Assembly (NCBI GenBank): GCA_027308685.1
Contig: DAIDEE010000061.1
Coordinates: forward strand, 62,001-126,000
Reading direction: 5' to 3'
Source of the DNA: Acidocella sp.
GTDB lineage: Bacteria > Pseudomonadota > Alphaproteobacteria > Acetobacterales > Acetobacteraceae
Length of the DNA: 64,000 bases
Position numbers and translations under genes: made by a program. Positions 33,858 through 43,778 of this stretch are shown here, piece by piece. The notes below the pieces were generated by a model that ran no database searches, was not told where the DNA came from, and saw only the letters and a list, made by a program, of their open reading frames with translations. Numbering within the stretch: position 1 is the first letter of the stretch; each line of letters begins with the position of its first letter.

Positions 33858-34661
33858 TCAGATGTATGGCGGGACCGTGAAGCCTGCCGGAGAGAGGGTG
33901 AAGATTTCGCAGCCGGTTTCTGTCACGCCCACCATATGCTCAAACTGGGCGGAGAGCGTGCGGTCGCGGGTGACGGCTGTCCAGCCGTCTTCAAGGACTT
34001 TTACTTCCGGGCGGCCGGCGTTCACCATCGGTTCGATGGTGAAGAACATGCCGGGCTTAAAGACCGGGCCTTCACCGGGGCGGCCAAAATGCAGCACGTT
34101 GGGGGGCTCATGGAACTGCCGGCCGATGCCGTGGCCACAGAAGTCTCGCACCACCGAATAACGCTGCGATTCCACGAATTTTTGGATGACATAACCAACA
34201 TCGCCGAAGGTGGCCCCGGGCTTGACTACCGCAATGCCGCGCATCAGGGACTCGTAAGTGATGTCGATGAGGCGCTTGGCGCGGGTGTTGGCGGCGCCCG
34301 CCACATACATGCGGCTGGTATCGCCGAACCAGCCTTCCAGGATGACTGTAACGTCGATGTTCACGATATCGCCGTCCAGCAGCTTTTTATCGCTGGGGAT
34401 ACCATGGCAGACCACATGGTTGATCGAGGTGCAGATGGACTTCGGGAAGCCCCGGTAATTCAACGGCGCCGGGATCGCGTTATGGGCGGTGATGAAATCG
34501 TGGCACAGTTTGTTCAGCGCGTCGGTGGTTACACCAGGCACCACATGCGGGCCGATCATGTCCAGTGTTTCCGCGGCCAGACGGCCTGCGTCGCGCATCG
34601 GGGCAAAATCTTCGGGGTCATATATTTTAATCCGCCGGGAATCGGCGCCGCCGTCCATCAT
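33858..34661 (-). CDS. map: Methionine aminopeptidase, type I
   Basis: A 267-residue dinuclear metalloenzyme that removes the initiator Met from nascent proteins. Metal ligands: NIDVTVILEGWFGDTSR holds the two Asp, GHGIGRQFHEPP the His, TIEPMVN the first Glu, and the second lies in FEHMVGVTETG. The NYRGFPKSICTSINHVVCHGIP segment is diagnostic of type I enzymes. The length is normal. It is followed 20 bases upstream by the MFS gene on the same strand. Confidence 0.96.
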   Translation of the reverse strand: MMDGGADSRRIKIYDPEDFAPMRDAGRLAAETLDMIGPHVVPGVTTDALNKLCHDFITAHNAIPAPLNYRGFPKSICTSINHVVCHGIPSDKKLLDGDIVNIDVTVILEGWFGDTSRMYVAGAANTRAKRLIDITYESLMRGIAVVKPGATFGDVGYVIQKFVESQRYSVVRDFCGHGIGRQFHEPPNVLHFGRPGEGPVFKPGMFFTIEPMVNAGRPEVKVLEDGWTAVTRDRTLSAQFEHMVGVTETGCEIFTLSPAGFTVPPYI

Positions 34662-34680
34662 GGTTATCTTTCTCTGAGTT

Positions 34681-35829
34681 CTACCGCGTTCCTACCACAT
34701 GCGGGCGCAAAACTTCAAAACAAGAGGCGGCGGCCACGCTGAGCGAGGCGATAGCAGCCAGGCCATAGGGTAGGCCGAAGCTGCCGAAACTGGCCATTAG
34801 TGCCCCCATGGCAGGCGGGCCAAGGATGCCGCCGATGGTGTAAACGGCCACTGAAAGCGCCACAGCGGAGGCCAGAGAGCCGCCTTTGAAGCGGGCCCCG
34901 AGGACGACCATGCCGAGGGTGAACATGCCACCGATGGCCAGGCCCCAGGCCAATAAGAGCGGCCATACCAAGCTGCTGGCATAAAACAACGGCAAGGCCA
35001 GCGGGGCGGTGATGGTGATGAACCCGGTGCCGAGCAGGATGGCAGGGCGGCTGAATTTGTCAGCAAGGAAGCCAAATAGGAAGGCGCCCGCAGCGCCTGC
35101 CCCTTGCACGATAACCACGTACATCGACGCGGTGGCGGCGGTTGCACCCGCACCCAGGGCAAATAAGGGCAGTAAGGAGAGGTTGCAGGCCTCGGTAACG
35201 CCGACCAGCGCAATGCCGGTGAAGGCTGCGGCTTCTAGACTGAGGATGCGCCAGAGGGAAAGGTGAATTTTGGCGCGGACTTTGATGGCGGATTCGCGGC
35301 CGGCAATGAGCAACAGCCCCGAGGCGGCTGTGACAATGGCGGCGCAGGTAATAAAAGGCAGGGAGCCAGTGTTACCCAGAAATACTAGGCAAGCCGGTCC
35401 GGCGGCGATGGAACCGCTGGCTACCAGCTCATACAAGCCAATGAGGCGGCCACGGGCGTGGTCGGGTACGGCACCGTTGATCCAGGTGTCCATGGCGGCC
35501 CAGCGCAGGCCCAGCGTGGCGCCTTGAATACAGAACAGGAGGCTCCAGAGGATAACCGAGCGGGTGGTGGCGAAGCCGATGAATACCAGAATGGAAATGA
35601 GCATTCCCGACAGGACAGTTCGTTGCAGGCCGATCCGGTGGATCAGGCGCGGCACCAATGGGAGCACCGCCAACAGCCCGACCCACGGCAAACCCGAGAT
35701 GATGCCGACCCAGAGGTCGCTCACCCCGTCACGGCGCAGCGATACGGCGATCAGCGGTAGCGACATCCAGAATGACGAGGCGGAAAGAAAGCCGCCCGCA
35801 ATGGCGATAAACAAGCGAGCGCGGTTCAT
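34681..35829 (-). CDS. MFS transporter
   Basis: A 382-residue protein with about 12 helices and alternating small hydrophobic segments. LVPRLIHRIGLQRTVLSGML is a degenerate motif A after TM2, and GFLADKFSRPAILLGTG is the second copy. The LYELVASGSIAAGPA loop and Gly-rich late helices are typical of small MFS permeases. Substrate unknown. It precedes map by 19 bases on the same strand and may share its transcript. It is divergent from the RND pump operon. Confidence 0.85.
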   Translation of the reverse strand: MNRARLFIAIAGGFLSASSFWMSLPLIAVSLRRDGVSDLWVGIISGLPWVGLLAVLPLVPRLIHRIGLQRTVLSGMLISILVFIGFATTRSVILWSLLFCIQGATLGLRWAAMDTWINGAVPDHARGRLIGLYELVASGSIAAGPACLVFLGNTGSLPFITCAAIVTAASGLLLIAGRESAIKVRAKIHLSLWRILSLEAAAFTGIALVGVTEACNLSLLPLFALGAGATAATASMYVVIVQGAGAAGAFLFGFLADKFSRPAILLGTGFITITAPLALPLFYASSLVWPLLLAWGLAIGGMFTLGMVVLGARFKGGSLASAVALSVAVYTIGGILGPPAMGALMASFGSFGLPYGLAAIASLSVAAASCFEVLRPHVVGTR

Positions 35830-35883
35830 GGGGGTGGTTTAGTGACCCGGCCACAGCGCTACCACCCCGGCGGCAAGAGGGTC

Positions 35884-35892
35884 TGCTATAAT
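35884..35892 (+). promoter_or_regulatory. Extended -10 promoter before the RND pump
   Basis: TGCTATAAT: a perfect TATAAT with an extended TGn. No convincing -35 hexamer lies 17 bases upstream. It is 34 bases before the start of a possible leader ORF and about 109 bases before the RND adaptor gene. Confidence 0.6.
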
Positions 35893-35926
35893 GGCAGGCT
35901 TATTGACCAACCCTGAGAGGGCCCAT

Positions 35927-35986
35927 ATGAGCGCCATGGCCATTGTGTCGGGTTTGCGGCAAATGTTTGGGAAAGAATCGCGTTAA
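35927..35986 (+). CDS. Possible 19-residue leader peptide of the RND operon
   Basis: ATG-started ORF encoding MSAMAIVSGLRQMFGKESR, then TAA. It has an excellent ribosome site, GAGAGG, exactly 6 bases before the ATG, better than that of the pump adaptor gene. The stop lies 14 bases before the adaptor ATG at 36001, so ribosomes finishing here could reinitiate. It follows the predicted extended -10 by 34 bases. No database support can be claimed; it may be a leader for translational control or chance. Confidence 0.45.
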   Translation: MSAMAIVSGLRQMFGKESR

Positions 35987-36000
35987 AACTTGGGGTACGG

Positions 36001-37143
36001 ATGAAACAACAAATTTTCCGTCTGGCCGGATTGGCGTTGTCAGGGCTGCTGATGCTGGTGACCCCTGCGTGGTCCCAAACCGCAAATGCACCACCGCCGA
36101 CCGTAACAGTAATGAATGTTCAGCAGCAACCGGTTTACGCCCAGCAATCATATGTGGGGCGGGTGGCGGCCATGGATATTGTGCAATTAAATGCACGGGT
36201 GACTGGGTATTTGCAGTCGCAGAATTTTAAGGATGGCGAGGACGTAAAGGCTTGGCAATTACTGTACGTGATTGAGCAGGCGCCCTACCAGGCGGCGGTG
36301 GCGCAGGCACAAGCGCAGGTTGAAGCGGCGATTGCGCAGTCGCAAAACGCCAATGTGACGTTGCAGCGCGCCGAGGCGTTATTGCGCACGCCGGCGGGGC
36401 AGCAATCGACGGTGGATGCCGCGAAGGCAGCGGCGCTGAGCGACACAGCGCAGATTGATGCCGCCAAAGCACAACTGCAAACGGCAAAGATCAATTTGGG
36501 CTACACCGAGATACGCGCTCCGCTGGATGGCCAGATTGGTGCGACAGCCGTGAACGTTGGCAATGTGGTGGGCCCGACCAGCGGCGTGCTGGACACGATT
36601 GTGAGCGAAGACCCGGTTTATGTGACCTTTGCATTGCCGGTGGTTGATGCTTTGAAGTTTCGTAATACGGCGCAGGCGCAAGGCGGGCTGAGCGGGATCG
36701 ACCTGCTGCTGCAACTGCCAGATGGGCGGATGTACGGGCAGACCGGCAAAATTGATTTTATCAATAATCAGATCACCGCCACCACCGATACACTGAACTG
36801 GCGTGGCACCATCGCTAACCCTCTGCTCCCGGGCACTGGAAATATTCCGGGGGCTGCAAGGGAATTGACATCTGGCGAGTTTGTAACGGTGATTTTACGT
36901 AACCGCACGCCGCAGAACCAAATTGTAGTGCCCCGTGATGCCGTGATTACCGACCAGCTTGGTGATTTTGTCCTGAAGGTGGGCAGCGACAACAAGGTGG
37001 TGCGCCAACCGGTGACGATGGGGGCCAACACCAACGATAGCGTCGAGATTGTTAAAGGACTTAGCGCGGGAGACCACGTGATTGTGGATGGCATCCAACG
37101 GGTTCATCCGGGGATTGTTGTGAACCCGAAGCTGGCGAAATAA
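36001..37143 (+). CDS. RND efflux periplasmic adaptor
   Basis: A 380-residue membrane fusion protein of the AcrA/MexE group. Signal peptide to about residue 27 (TPAWSQ). The lipoyl half [20 protein letters not shown] and its partner [20 protein letters not shown] flank an alpha hairpin rich in Ala and Gln (about 100-165). The C-terminal [17 protein letters not shown] and [11 protein letters not shown] regions are typical. It joins the RND pump to an outer channel. No lipobox is seen, so it is anchored only by its fold. Followed four bases later by the pump gene. Confidence 0.93.
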   Translation: MKQQIFRLAGLALSGLLMLVTPAWSQTANAPPPTVTVMNVQQQPVYAQQSYVGRVAAMDIVQLNARVTGYLQSQNFKDGEDVKAWQLLYVIEQAPYQAAVAQAQAQVEAAIAQSQNANVTLQRAEALLRTPAGQQSTVDAAKAAALSDTAQIDAAKAQLQTAKINLGYTEIRAPLDGQIGATAVNVGNVVGPTSGVLDTIVSEDPVYVTFALPVVDALKFRNTAQAQGGLSGIDLLLQLPDGRMYGQTGKIDFINNQITATTDTLNWRGTIANPLLPGTGNIPGAARELTSGEFVTVILRNRTPQNQIVVPRDAVITDQLGDFVLKVGSDNKVVRQPVTMGANTNDSVEIVKGLSAGDHVIVDGIQRVHPGIVVNPKLAK

Positions 37144-37147
37144 CCGC

Positions 37148-40100
37148 ATGTTTTCAGCTTTTTTTATTGATCGGCCGCGCTTTGCCATTGTGATTGCGTT
37201 GATCATCACGCTGGCCGGCGGCATTGCGTTGACGCGGATACCGGTGGCGCAGTTCCCCTCGATCGTGCCGCCGCAGGTGCAGGTGACCGTGACGTATCCG
37301 GGTGCTTCGGCGAAGGTGGTGGAAGACACCGTGGCCGAGCCGATTGAGGAGGCGGTGAACGGGATCAATGATGAAATTTATATGTCATCAACCAGCGCCA
37401 ACGATGGCAGTTACGCGCTGACAGTCACATTCCGGGTGGGTTCGAACCCGGACATTGATACCATTAACGTAACTAACGCGGTGCAGCAGGCAACATCGCA
37501 GTTGCCAACGCAAGTACAGCAGGAGGGCATTACGGTTCGTAAACGCTCAGCCGCGGTGCTGGCGTTTTTGTTTGTCTCCAGCCCCGGCAATAAACTATCA
37601 CCGCTGCAAATTTCCAACTATGCGACGATTAATCTGCTGGACCCGCTCTCGCGGGTGCCGGGGGTGGGCCAGGCATTTTTGTTTGGTGCGCAGAATTATT
37701 CGATGCGGATCAATTATAATATCAACCGGTTGGCGCAGTTGGGGCTGACACCGGGGGATATAATCACGGCCTTGCAGCAGCAGAATGTGCAGGCGCCGGT
37801 GGGCGCGATTGGGATGCCGCCGGATGCCAGTGACCAACAGATGCAGATGACCGTGGAGACGCAAGGGCGGCTTTCCACGCCGGAGCAGTTTGGCAATATT
37901 GTGATTCGAGCCAATCCGGATGGGTCGTTGTTGCGATTGAAAGATGTGGCGAGCGTGGTACTGGGGGCGCAGACCCAGAACCGGATCAACAAGATTGATA
38001 ATAATGCCGGTCTCGCAATGGGAATTTACTTAGCACCCGGCGCCAATGCGGTGAACACCTCGGCGGCCATTCAAAAGGAGATCGCGGTACTGCAAAAGCA
38101 GGCGCCGCCTAGCCTGCAAATCGCCACGGTGTATGATACTTCGGCCTTTGTGCTCGATACCATCCATGAGGTTGAGGCCACGCTGGCGGAAGCCTTTGCG
38201 CTGGTGGTGCTGGTGGTGTTTTTATTCCTCGGCGACTGGCGAGCGACGATTGTGCCGATGGTGGTGGTGCCGATTGCGCTGATTGGCGCGTTTGCATTTA
38301 TGCTGGCGTTTGGATTTTCCGCCAATACCGTGACGTTGCTGGCGCTGGTGGTGGCCACCGGCATTGTGGTGGATGATGCCATTGTGGTGGTGGAGAATGT
38401 TGAGCGGGTGATGGCGGAGCATCCGGCGATGAACGCCAATGACGCCACCAAGCTGGCGATGACGCAGATCACCGCGCCGATTATCGCGATCTCGCTGGTG
38501 CTGCTTTCAGTGTTTGTGCCGATTGCGTTTATCCCTGGGCTGTCCGGGCTGTTGTTTCAGCAATTTGCCTTCACCGTGAGCGTGGCCATGCTGATTTCAG
38601 CGACCAATGCGCTGACGCTCTCGCCGGCACTTTGCGCGTTGCTGATTAAGCCGCAACATGCGCGGCGCGGAATTTTGGGACGGATTTTGAACGGCATTGA
38701 CCATACGCGTAACGGCTATTCCAATGTCGTGAAGCGGATGCTGCGTAAATCCTGGATTGGCGTGGTGGTGATCCTGGTGTTTGCCGTGGGTGCCGGGGGG
38801 ATTTCATACATCACGCCCGGAGGGTTTTTACCGACTGAGGACCAGGGAGCGTTTTTTGCACAGGTGACCTTGCCGCCGGGGGCTTCGGTGAACCGTACCG
38901 AGGTGGTGGCTGACAAGCTGACCGATGAGGTACGGAAATTACCGCAGGTGCAGCAGGTGATTTCGATCATCGGGTTTTCGCTGCTGGACGGCACGACGGA
39001 ATCGAACGCGGCGTTTATTGTGGTGCGGCTCAAGCCTTTTTCGCAGCGTCCTGGGTTAGCCAACGGGGTTGACGCCGCCATTAAAAAACTGTTCGCCATT
39101 GGCAGTCAGTTGCAAAGCGCGCAGTTGGTAGCGTTTAACCTGCCGCCGATCATCGGGCTTTCAACCAATGGTGGGTTTCAGTACGAGCTGGAGAATACTC
39201 AAGGGGCCTCGCAATCGCAGTTTCAAAGCGTGCTGAATGGGCTGCTGGTGAGTGCTAATCAGGACAAGCGCCTGAGCCATGTATTTTCGACGTATAATGC
39301 TAACAACCCAGCCATTTATTTGAAGGTTGACCGTACCAAGGCGGAGGCGCTGGGGGTGAATATCAATGACATATTCACCACGTTGCAGGCCACGCTGGGC
39401 GGTTATTTTGTTAATCAGTTTAATCTGTATGGCCGGATCTGGCAGGTGAATATTGAGGGTGTGGCATCCAACCGCGATACGCCGGATGCGATTTTCCAGA
39501 GCTATGTGCGAAGCCAGTCAGGAGCGATGATCCCGATGCGCTCGCTGGCGAGCGTGAGCACGATATTGGAGCCACAGATTATCTCGCGTTACAACGATGT
39601 GGAGGCGATACCGATTATCGGCACGCCGGGGCCGAATGTGTCCTCGGGGGATTCAATTAAGGCGATGGCGGAAGTTTCGGCACATACGCTGCCGGCTGGG
39701 TTTGCCTATGAATGGACCGGCACGGCGTACCAGGAACTTTCCGCCGCCGGACAGACCGGGCCGATTTTGGGGCTCTCGGTGCTGTTTGCCTACCTGTTTC
39801 TGGTAGCACTATATGAAAGTTGGATTATTCCAATCCCGGTGCTGCTCTCAGTGGTGGTGGGTGTGTTTGGAGCGATGCTGGGGGTTGCGTTGTGCGGGTT
39901 GAATGTGAATCTGTACGCGCAGATTGGCATGGTGACGCTGATCGCGTTGGCGGCGAAAAACGGCATTCTGATTGTAGAATTTGCCAAGGACCGCCGCGAA
40001 GAAGGTATGCCGATTTTGGAAGCCGCCGAAGCGGGGGCGCGAATGCGGTTCCGCGCCGTGATGATGACCTCGATTGCCTTTGTTTTTGGCCTGTTGCCGC

Positions 40101-40270
40101 TGGTGGTGGCAACCGGGGCGGCGCAGATTAGCCGCAGGTCACTCGGCACGCCGGTATTTTTTGGGATGATCGCCGCCAGCCTGATTGGGATTTTTGTGAT
40201 CCCCCTGCTTTATGCGGTGTTCCAGACGGTCAGTGAACGATATTTTAAGCCGCGCAAGACACGGGAATAG
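37148..40270 (+). CDS. RND multidrug efflux permease, HAE1 type
   Basis: A 1040-residue inner-membrane proton-drug antiporter. It begins [19 protein letters not shown], the usual RND start. TM4 contains [15 protein letters not shown] with the proton-relay Asp pair, and [19 protein letters not shown] follows TM7. Late GNLALVAATKN-like and [15 protein letters not shown] segments hold the conserved Lys. The two large periplasmic domains fit the 12-TM plan. It works with the preceding adaptor and an external TolC/OprM channel, perhaps the OprM encoded at 13974 or elsewhere. Drug range cannot be inferred. The stop is followed by a 58-base gap to the next gene. Confidence 0.95.
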   Translation: MFSAFFIDRPRFAIVIALIITLAGGIALTRIPVAQFPSIVPPQVQVTVTYPGASAKVVEDTVAEPIEEAVNGINDEIYMSSTSANDGSYALTVTFRVGSNPDIDTINVTNAVQQATSQLPTQVQQEGITVRKRSAAVLAFLFVSSPGNKLSPLQISNYATINLLDPLSRVPGVGQAFLFGAQNYSMRINYNINRLAQLGLTPGDIITALQQQNVQAPVGAIGMPPDASDQQMQMTVETQGRLSTPEQFGNIVIRANPDGSLLRLKDVASVVLGAQTQNRINKIDNNAGLAMGIYLAPGANAVNTSAAIQKEIAVLQKQAPPSLQIATVYDTSAFVLDTIHEVEATLAEAFALVVLVVFLFLGDWRATIVPMVVVPIALIGAFAFMLAFGFSANTVTLLALVVATGIVVDDAIVVVENVERVMAEHPAMNANDATKLAMTQITAPIIAISLVLLSVFVPIAFIPGLSGLLFQQFAFTVSVAMLISATNALTLSPALCALLIKPQHARRGILGRILNGIDHTRNGYSNVVKRMLRKSWIGVVVILVFAVGAGGISYITPGGFLPTEDQGAFFAQVTLPPGASVNRTEVVADKLTDEVRKLPQVQQVISIIGFSLLDGTTESNAAFIVVRLKPFSQRPGLANGVDAAIKKLFAIGSQLQSAQLVAFNLPPIIGLSTNGGFQYELENTQGASQSQFQSVLNGLLVSANQDKRLSHVFSTYNANNPAIYLKVDRTKAEALGVNINDIFTTLQATLGGYFVNQFNLYGRIWQVNIEGVASNRDTPDAIFQSYVRSQSGAMIPMRSLASVSTILEPQIISRYNDVEAIPIIGTPGPNVSSGDSIKAMAEVSAHTLPAGFAYEWTGTAYQELSAAGQTGPILGLSVLFAYLFLVALYESWIIPIPVLLSVVVGVFGAMLGVALCGLNVNLYAQIGMVTLIALAAKNGILIVEFAKDRREEGMPILEAAEAGARMRFRAVMMTSIAFVFGLLPLVVATGAAQISRRSLGTPVFFGMIAASLIGIFVIPLLYAVFQTVSERYFKPRKTRE

Positions 40271-40328
40271 CCTTACTTTTTGAGGTTTACTCCCATATAA
40301 TGTTGCAACGCACAGCAGGAGCATTTTG

Positions 40329-42623
40329 ATGACGAAATTTGGCATGTCGCAACCGGTACGTAGGGTTGAGGACCCCAGGCTTTTGTTGGGTAACGGGCGC
40401 TATACCGATGATGTGGCGGCGCCCGGCGCGTTGTATGGCTATGTGCTGCGCAGCGGCTATGCGGCGGCGCGAATATTGAAAGTGGATGCCACGGCGGCGC
40501 GGGCGTTGCCGGGTGTGGCGGCAGTTTATACCGGGGCGGACTTGGCCGCCGATGGGATTGGCGGGTTACCCTGTAATATCCCGCTAAAGAACCGCGATGG
40601 CTCGCCGCGTGCCAGTGTGCCGCACCCGGTGCTAGTGGTGGATATGGTGCGCCATGTGGGCGACCCGGTGGCGTTTATTGTAGCCGACAGCATTCAGACC
40701 GCACGCGATGCTGCTGAGTTGGTGCTGGTGGATTATAACGGCGTGCAGTCGATTACTGAACTGGCGGACGCGCTTGAGCCTTCGGCACCGCAGCTTTGGC
40801 CCGAAGCGCCAAACAATACTGCGTTCGACTGGGATTTTGGCGACAAGGCTGAAGTTGATGCGCTATTTGCCGCCGCCCACCATGTGACCAAGCTGAACCT
40901 GGTGAATAACCGGATTGTGGTGGCCTCGATGGAGGCGCGGGCGGCGCTAGCGGTTTATGAGAATGACCGTTGGACACTGACGACCAATACCCAGGGCGGC
41001 TGGGGCATTCGCAACATGCTGGCCGAGACGATCTTCAAGGTGGAGCCGAAAGCGTTTCGCGTGATCACCCCAGATGTGGGCGGCGGGTTTGGGATGAAGC
41101 TGTTTTTATACGCCGAGCATGTGCTGGTTTGTTATGCGGCGCGTAAATTGGGGCGTCCGGTGCGGTGGGCGTCTGAACGCTCAGAGGCATTTTTGTCCGA
41201 CACGCATGGGCGCGATCATCTCTCAGAGGCAGAATTGGCACTGGATAAGGATGGCAAGTTTATTGCCATGCGGATTCGCACCGTGGCGAACATGGGGGCT
41301 TATCTTTCCAATTTTGCGCCGCTGATCCCCACCATGCTGGGGGCCAAAGTGCTGGCCAGTATTTATGATTTCAAGGCGATTTACCTGAATGTTCTGGGCG
41401 CCTTTACCAATACGGTGCCGGTGGATGCATACCGGGGCGCGGGCCGGCCTGAGAGCAATTACCTGGTGGAACGGTTGATTGACACGGCAGCCGCCGAAGT
41501 GGGGATTGACCGGATTGAGTTGCGGATGCGCAACATCGTACCGCCCTCGGCGATGCCCTACACCACAGTGATGAAGCAGACTTATGACTCCGGTGATTTT
41601 GCCCAGGTGATGAAGGCCGCGTTGGCGCGGGCGGATTGGGCGGGCTTTCCGGCCCGGCAGGCGGCGGCTGCGAAGTTGGGCAAGCGGCGCGGCATTGGGC
41701 TGGCGTATTATCTGGAAGCCACTGGCGGCGCGCCGACCGAGCGGGCCGAGATTAAGTTTGCTGAGGATGGGTTTGTGGATGTGTATGTTGGTACACAATC
41801 CACCGGGCAAGGGCATGAGACGGCTTATGTGCAGTTGACCGTTGATCAGTTGGGGATTGATGGGGACAAAATCCGAATCCGTCAGGGGGATACCGATACT
41901 ATTCCGATGGGCGGTGGCACCGGCGGGGCGCGCAGCCTGTATTCCGAGGGGCAGGCGATATTACTCACCGCTGCCAGTGTGATTGAAAAAGGCAAGGCTG
42001 AGGCTGGGGAGTATCTGGAAGCAGCGGTGGCGGATATTGAATTTACGGCGGGCAAGTTCTCGGTGGTAGGAACCGACCGCGGGGTTGATATTATGACGCT
42101 GGCGCAGGCGAAGCCGGGTGCTTTGGATACCGCTGAGATTGCCAAGATTGACGCACATACCTTCACCAATGGCTGCCACGTGGCTGAGGTGGAGATTGAC
42201 CCTGAGACCGGGGTTGTTGCAATTGTGAAATATGTAGTGATCGATGATGTGGGCAAGGCGGTGAACCCGATGATTGTGCGCGGCCAGGTGCATGGCGGTG
42301 TGGCGCAGGGGGTTGGTCAGGCGCTGATGGAGCGGGTTTCGTATGACCCGGAGTCCGGGCAGTTGGTGGCCGGCAGCTTTATGGATTATGCGCTGCCGCG
42401 GGCTGATGATTTGCCTGATATCGTGGTGGAATTCATTGAAATTCCCTGCACCACCAACCCGCTGGGGGTGAAAGGCGCTGGTGAAGCTGGCGCTGTTGGT
42501 AGCCCGCCGGCGGTGGTTAATGCGATTGTGGATGCGTTGAAGGTGGATGGGGTGCGGACAGTGGATATGCCGGCGACCCCGGAGCGGGTTTGGGAGGCGA
42601 TTAACCTCGCGAGGGCGGCTTAA
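40329..42623 (+). CDS. Molybdopterin-binding large subunit, xanthine dehydrogenase/CoxL family
   Basis: A 764-residue large subunit of the molybdenum hydroxylase family, matching the MCD-binding chain. PVRRVEDPRLLLGNGRYTDD opens the protein. VTPDVGGGFGMKLFLYAEH and AYRGAGRPESNYLVER lie near residues 250 and 367. The active-site loop reads AYRGAGR, the form-II/uncharacterised CoxL type, not the AYXCSFR of true CO dehydrogenase. C-terminal GVKGAGEAGAVGSPPAVVNA is conserved. The usual FAD and 2Fe-2S subunits are not in the window beside it, so it is orphaned here. AGGAG lies 7 bases before ATG 40329. Confidence 0.88.
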   Translation: MTKFGMSQPVRRVEDPRLLLGNGRYTDDVAAPGALYGYVLRSGYAAARILKVDATAARALPGVAAVYTGADLAADGIGGLPCNIPLKNRDGSPRASVPHPVLVVDMVRHVGDPVAFIVADSIQTARDAAELVLVDYNGVQSITELADALEPSAPQLWPEAPNNTAFDWDFGDKAEVDALFAAAHHVTKLNLVNNRIVVASMEARAALAVYENDRWTLTTNTQGGWGIRNMLAETIFKVEPKAFRVITPDVGGGFGMKLFLYAEHVLVCYAARKLGRPVRWASERSEAFLSDTHGRDHLSEAELALDKDGKFIAMRIRTVANMGAYLSNFAPLIPTMLGAKVLASIYDFKAIYLNVLGAFTNTVPVDAYRGAGRPESNYLVERLIDTAAAEVGIDRIELRMRNIVPPSAMPYTTVMKQTYDSGDFAQVMKAALARADWAGFPARQAAAAKLGKRRGIGLAYYLEATGGAPTERAEIKFAEDGFVDVYVGTQSTGQGHETAYVQLTVDQLGIDGDKIRIRQGDTDTIPMGGGTGGARSLYSEGQAILLTAASVIEKGKAEAGEYLEAAVADIEFTAGKFSVVGTDRGVDIMTLAQAKPGALDTAEIAKIDAHTFTNGCHVAEVEIDPETGVVAIVKYVVIDDVGKAVNPMIVRGQVHGGVAQGVGQALMERVSYDPESGQLVAGSFMDYALPRADDLPDIVVEFIEIPCTTNPLGVKGAGEAGAVGSPPAVVNAIVDALKVDGVRTVDMPATPERVWEAINLARAA

Positions 42624-42790
42624 AGTCGTTCGGAAACTCTACTCCAGAGGTCATTCGACGCGGCTTTCTCGGCTTCCGGTGCTCACGTACTCAACGTACG
42701 CTGCGCGCCGGTTCTCGAAAGTTATGGCGACTGACTCACTGGAGCTAGTTTCTAAACAGACTGTAAACTTACCGTAGTGTAGTTTTTGTT
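42624..42790. repeat. Intergenic region with a large imperfect inverted repeat
   Basis: The 58 bases at 42664-42721 form an imperfect palindrome: CTTTCTCGGCTTCCGG-TGCTCACGTAC opposes GTACGCTGCGCGCCGGTTCTCGAAAG. It follows the CoxL-type gene and precedes the end of a low-GC gene. It resembles dispersed intergenic hairpins of other proteobacteria; no coding sequence is supported. Confidence 0.5.
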
Positions 42791-43438
42791 TTATTTTGCA
42801 CGCCGAGCATGTGACTGTTTAACTAGACCTACAAATGTTTCTGCATCTTCAAAGTTTTTTATCCAGCCACGCGAATAGCTATTCTGATCTTTATGTAGAA
42901 ATCCATTTGAAATATAGCTTTCTGGATTTCCATAAAGTGTAAAAGCGAGATTATTCACTTTATGTTGCACCTTTAGTGTAAATGTGTTCAGCGGGCTATT
43001 CACCCACCGGCCAGCGCCTCGTTCAACCAATTCACCAGCCACACCCGCAGCACGAATATCTGACAGAACCCTTTTGGCGACACCTTGTAATCCTGGGGCC
43101 AATTGCCTGACATGAGCCATGAATTGATTATCACCAGTCGGAGAGCTTTGTAGTTGAGCAACTCTACGATGTTCAACGAAGCCAGTACTAACAATTTTCG
43201 GTAAAACCACGAGGATGGCGTTTTCCCAGTTACCCTCGTGAATTGCTAAAATATTTTTGGTGTCAATCATTCCAGCATTCAAATTTGGGAATACTGCAGC
43301 TTCTTGTACCACCATAATCGCTTGGGTGGATTCTGGCTTACACAAATTAACCTTGTGAACGAAGTGTGGGTCAATATTGACATTATAGACCAACAAACCT
43401 CCGATCTCATTCAATTTCATTGCAATTGGCTGTTTCAT
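42791..43438 (-). CDS. Hypothetical protein, atypical base composition
   Basis: A 215-residue protein I do not recognise. It is rich in Lys, Asn and Val and lacks signal peptide or membrane helices. Visible segments include MKQPIAMKLNEIGGLLVYNVN, an Ala-Gly stretch LSDIRAAGVAGELVERGAGRW, and a basic end KQSHARRAK. The coding bases are clearly AT-richer than the flanking genes. ATG 43438 is strongly supported by GGAGG 5 bases upstream. Overlapping palindromes lie just behind the promoter region (43464-43481). An acquired gene is likely; its function is open. Confidence 0.65.
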   Translation of the reverse strand: MKQPIAMKLNEIGGLLVYNVNIDPHFVHKVNLCKPESTQAIMVVQEAAVFPNLNAGMIDTKNILAIHEGNWENAILVVLPKIVSTGFVEHRRVAQLQSSPTGDNQFMAHVRQLAPGLQGVAKRVLSDIRAAGVAGELVERGAGRWVNSPLNTFTLKVQHKVNNLAFTLYGNPESYISNGFLHKDQNSYSRGWIKNFEDAETFVGLVKQSHARRAK

Positions 43439-43463
43439 TTTTACCTCCATTAGGGATAATTTA

Positions 43464-43481
43464 TACTGCAGTAAATACTGC
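43464..43481. promoter_or_regulatory. Two overlapping palindromes behind the orphan gene
   Basis: TACTGCAGTA (43464-43473) is a perfect palindrome, and GCAGTA-AA-TACTGC (43468-43481) is a perfect inverted repeat sharing its right part. They lie 26-43 bases upstream of ATG 43438 and could bind an autoregulator as two adjacent half-sites. Confidence 0.45.
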
Positions 43482-43640
43482 AATCAATAAAATTCTTACA
43501 AGAAAGGTACTTTTGATTCTCAACTAGCTTCCCCAAGATGCGGAATCGCTGCCCACCCAAACAATAATTATTGTCACCCAAGGTACCTGAAAAGGACCTG
43601 TGTGGCCTCTTGCGCGGCCAAAACGTGCCAGATGTATTTA

Positions 43641-43717
43641 TCGTCATGCTCGCGCAGGCGAGCATCTTTTATTTGGCCGACGATGTTGAAGAAGATGCTC
43701 GCCTGCGCGAGCATGAC
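43641..43717. repeat. Inverted pair of REP elements (BIME-like)
   Basis: A 27-base arm at 43641-43667 (CGTCATGCTCGCGCAGGCGA...) is the exact reverse complement of 43691-43717, with a 23-base spacer. Each arm is itself palindromic (GCTCGC..GCGAGC) and carries the ATGACG tail. The stem differs from the TCCCGC type by matched base changes. Confidence 0.8.
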
Positions 43718-43778
43718 GTGGTGATGGGGCTCGGATTTGTAGTGACGTCCGGGTGAGGATTTTTAGGAAGATGGATTG

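Noticed and set aside
40329-42623. A true aerobic CO dehydrogenase large subunit
   Set aside because: The loop reads AYRGAGR, not AYXCSFR, and no CoxM or CoxS genes lie beside it.
43571-43756. A plus-strand open frame in the repeat region after the orphan gene
   Set aside because: It translates through both REP arms; no ribosome site and no conserved pattern.
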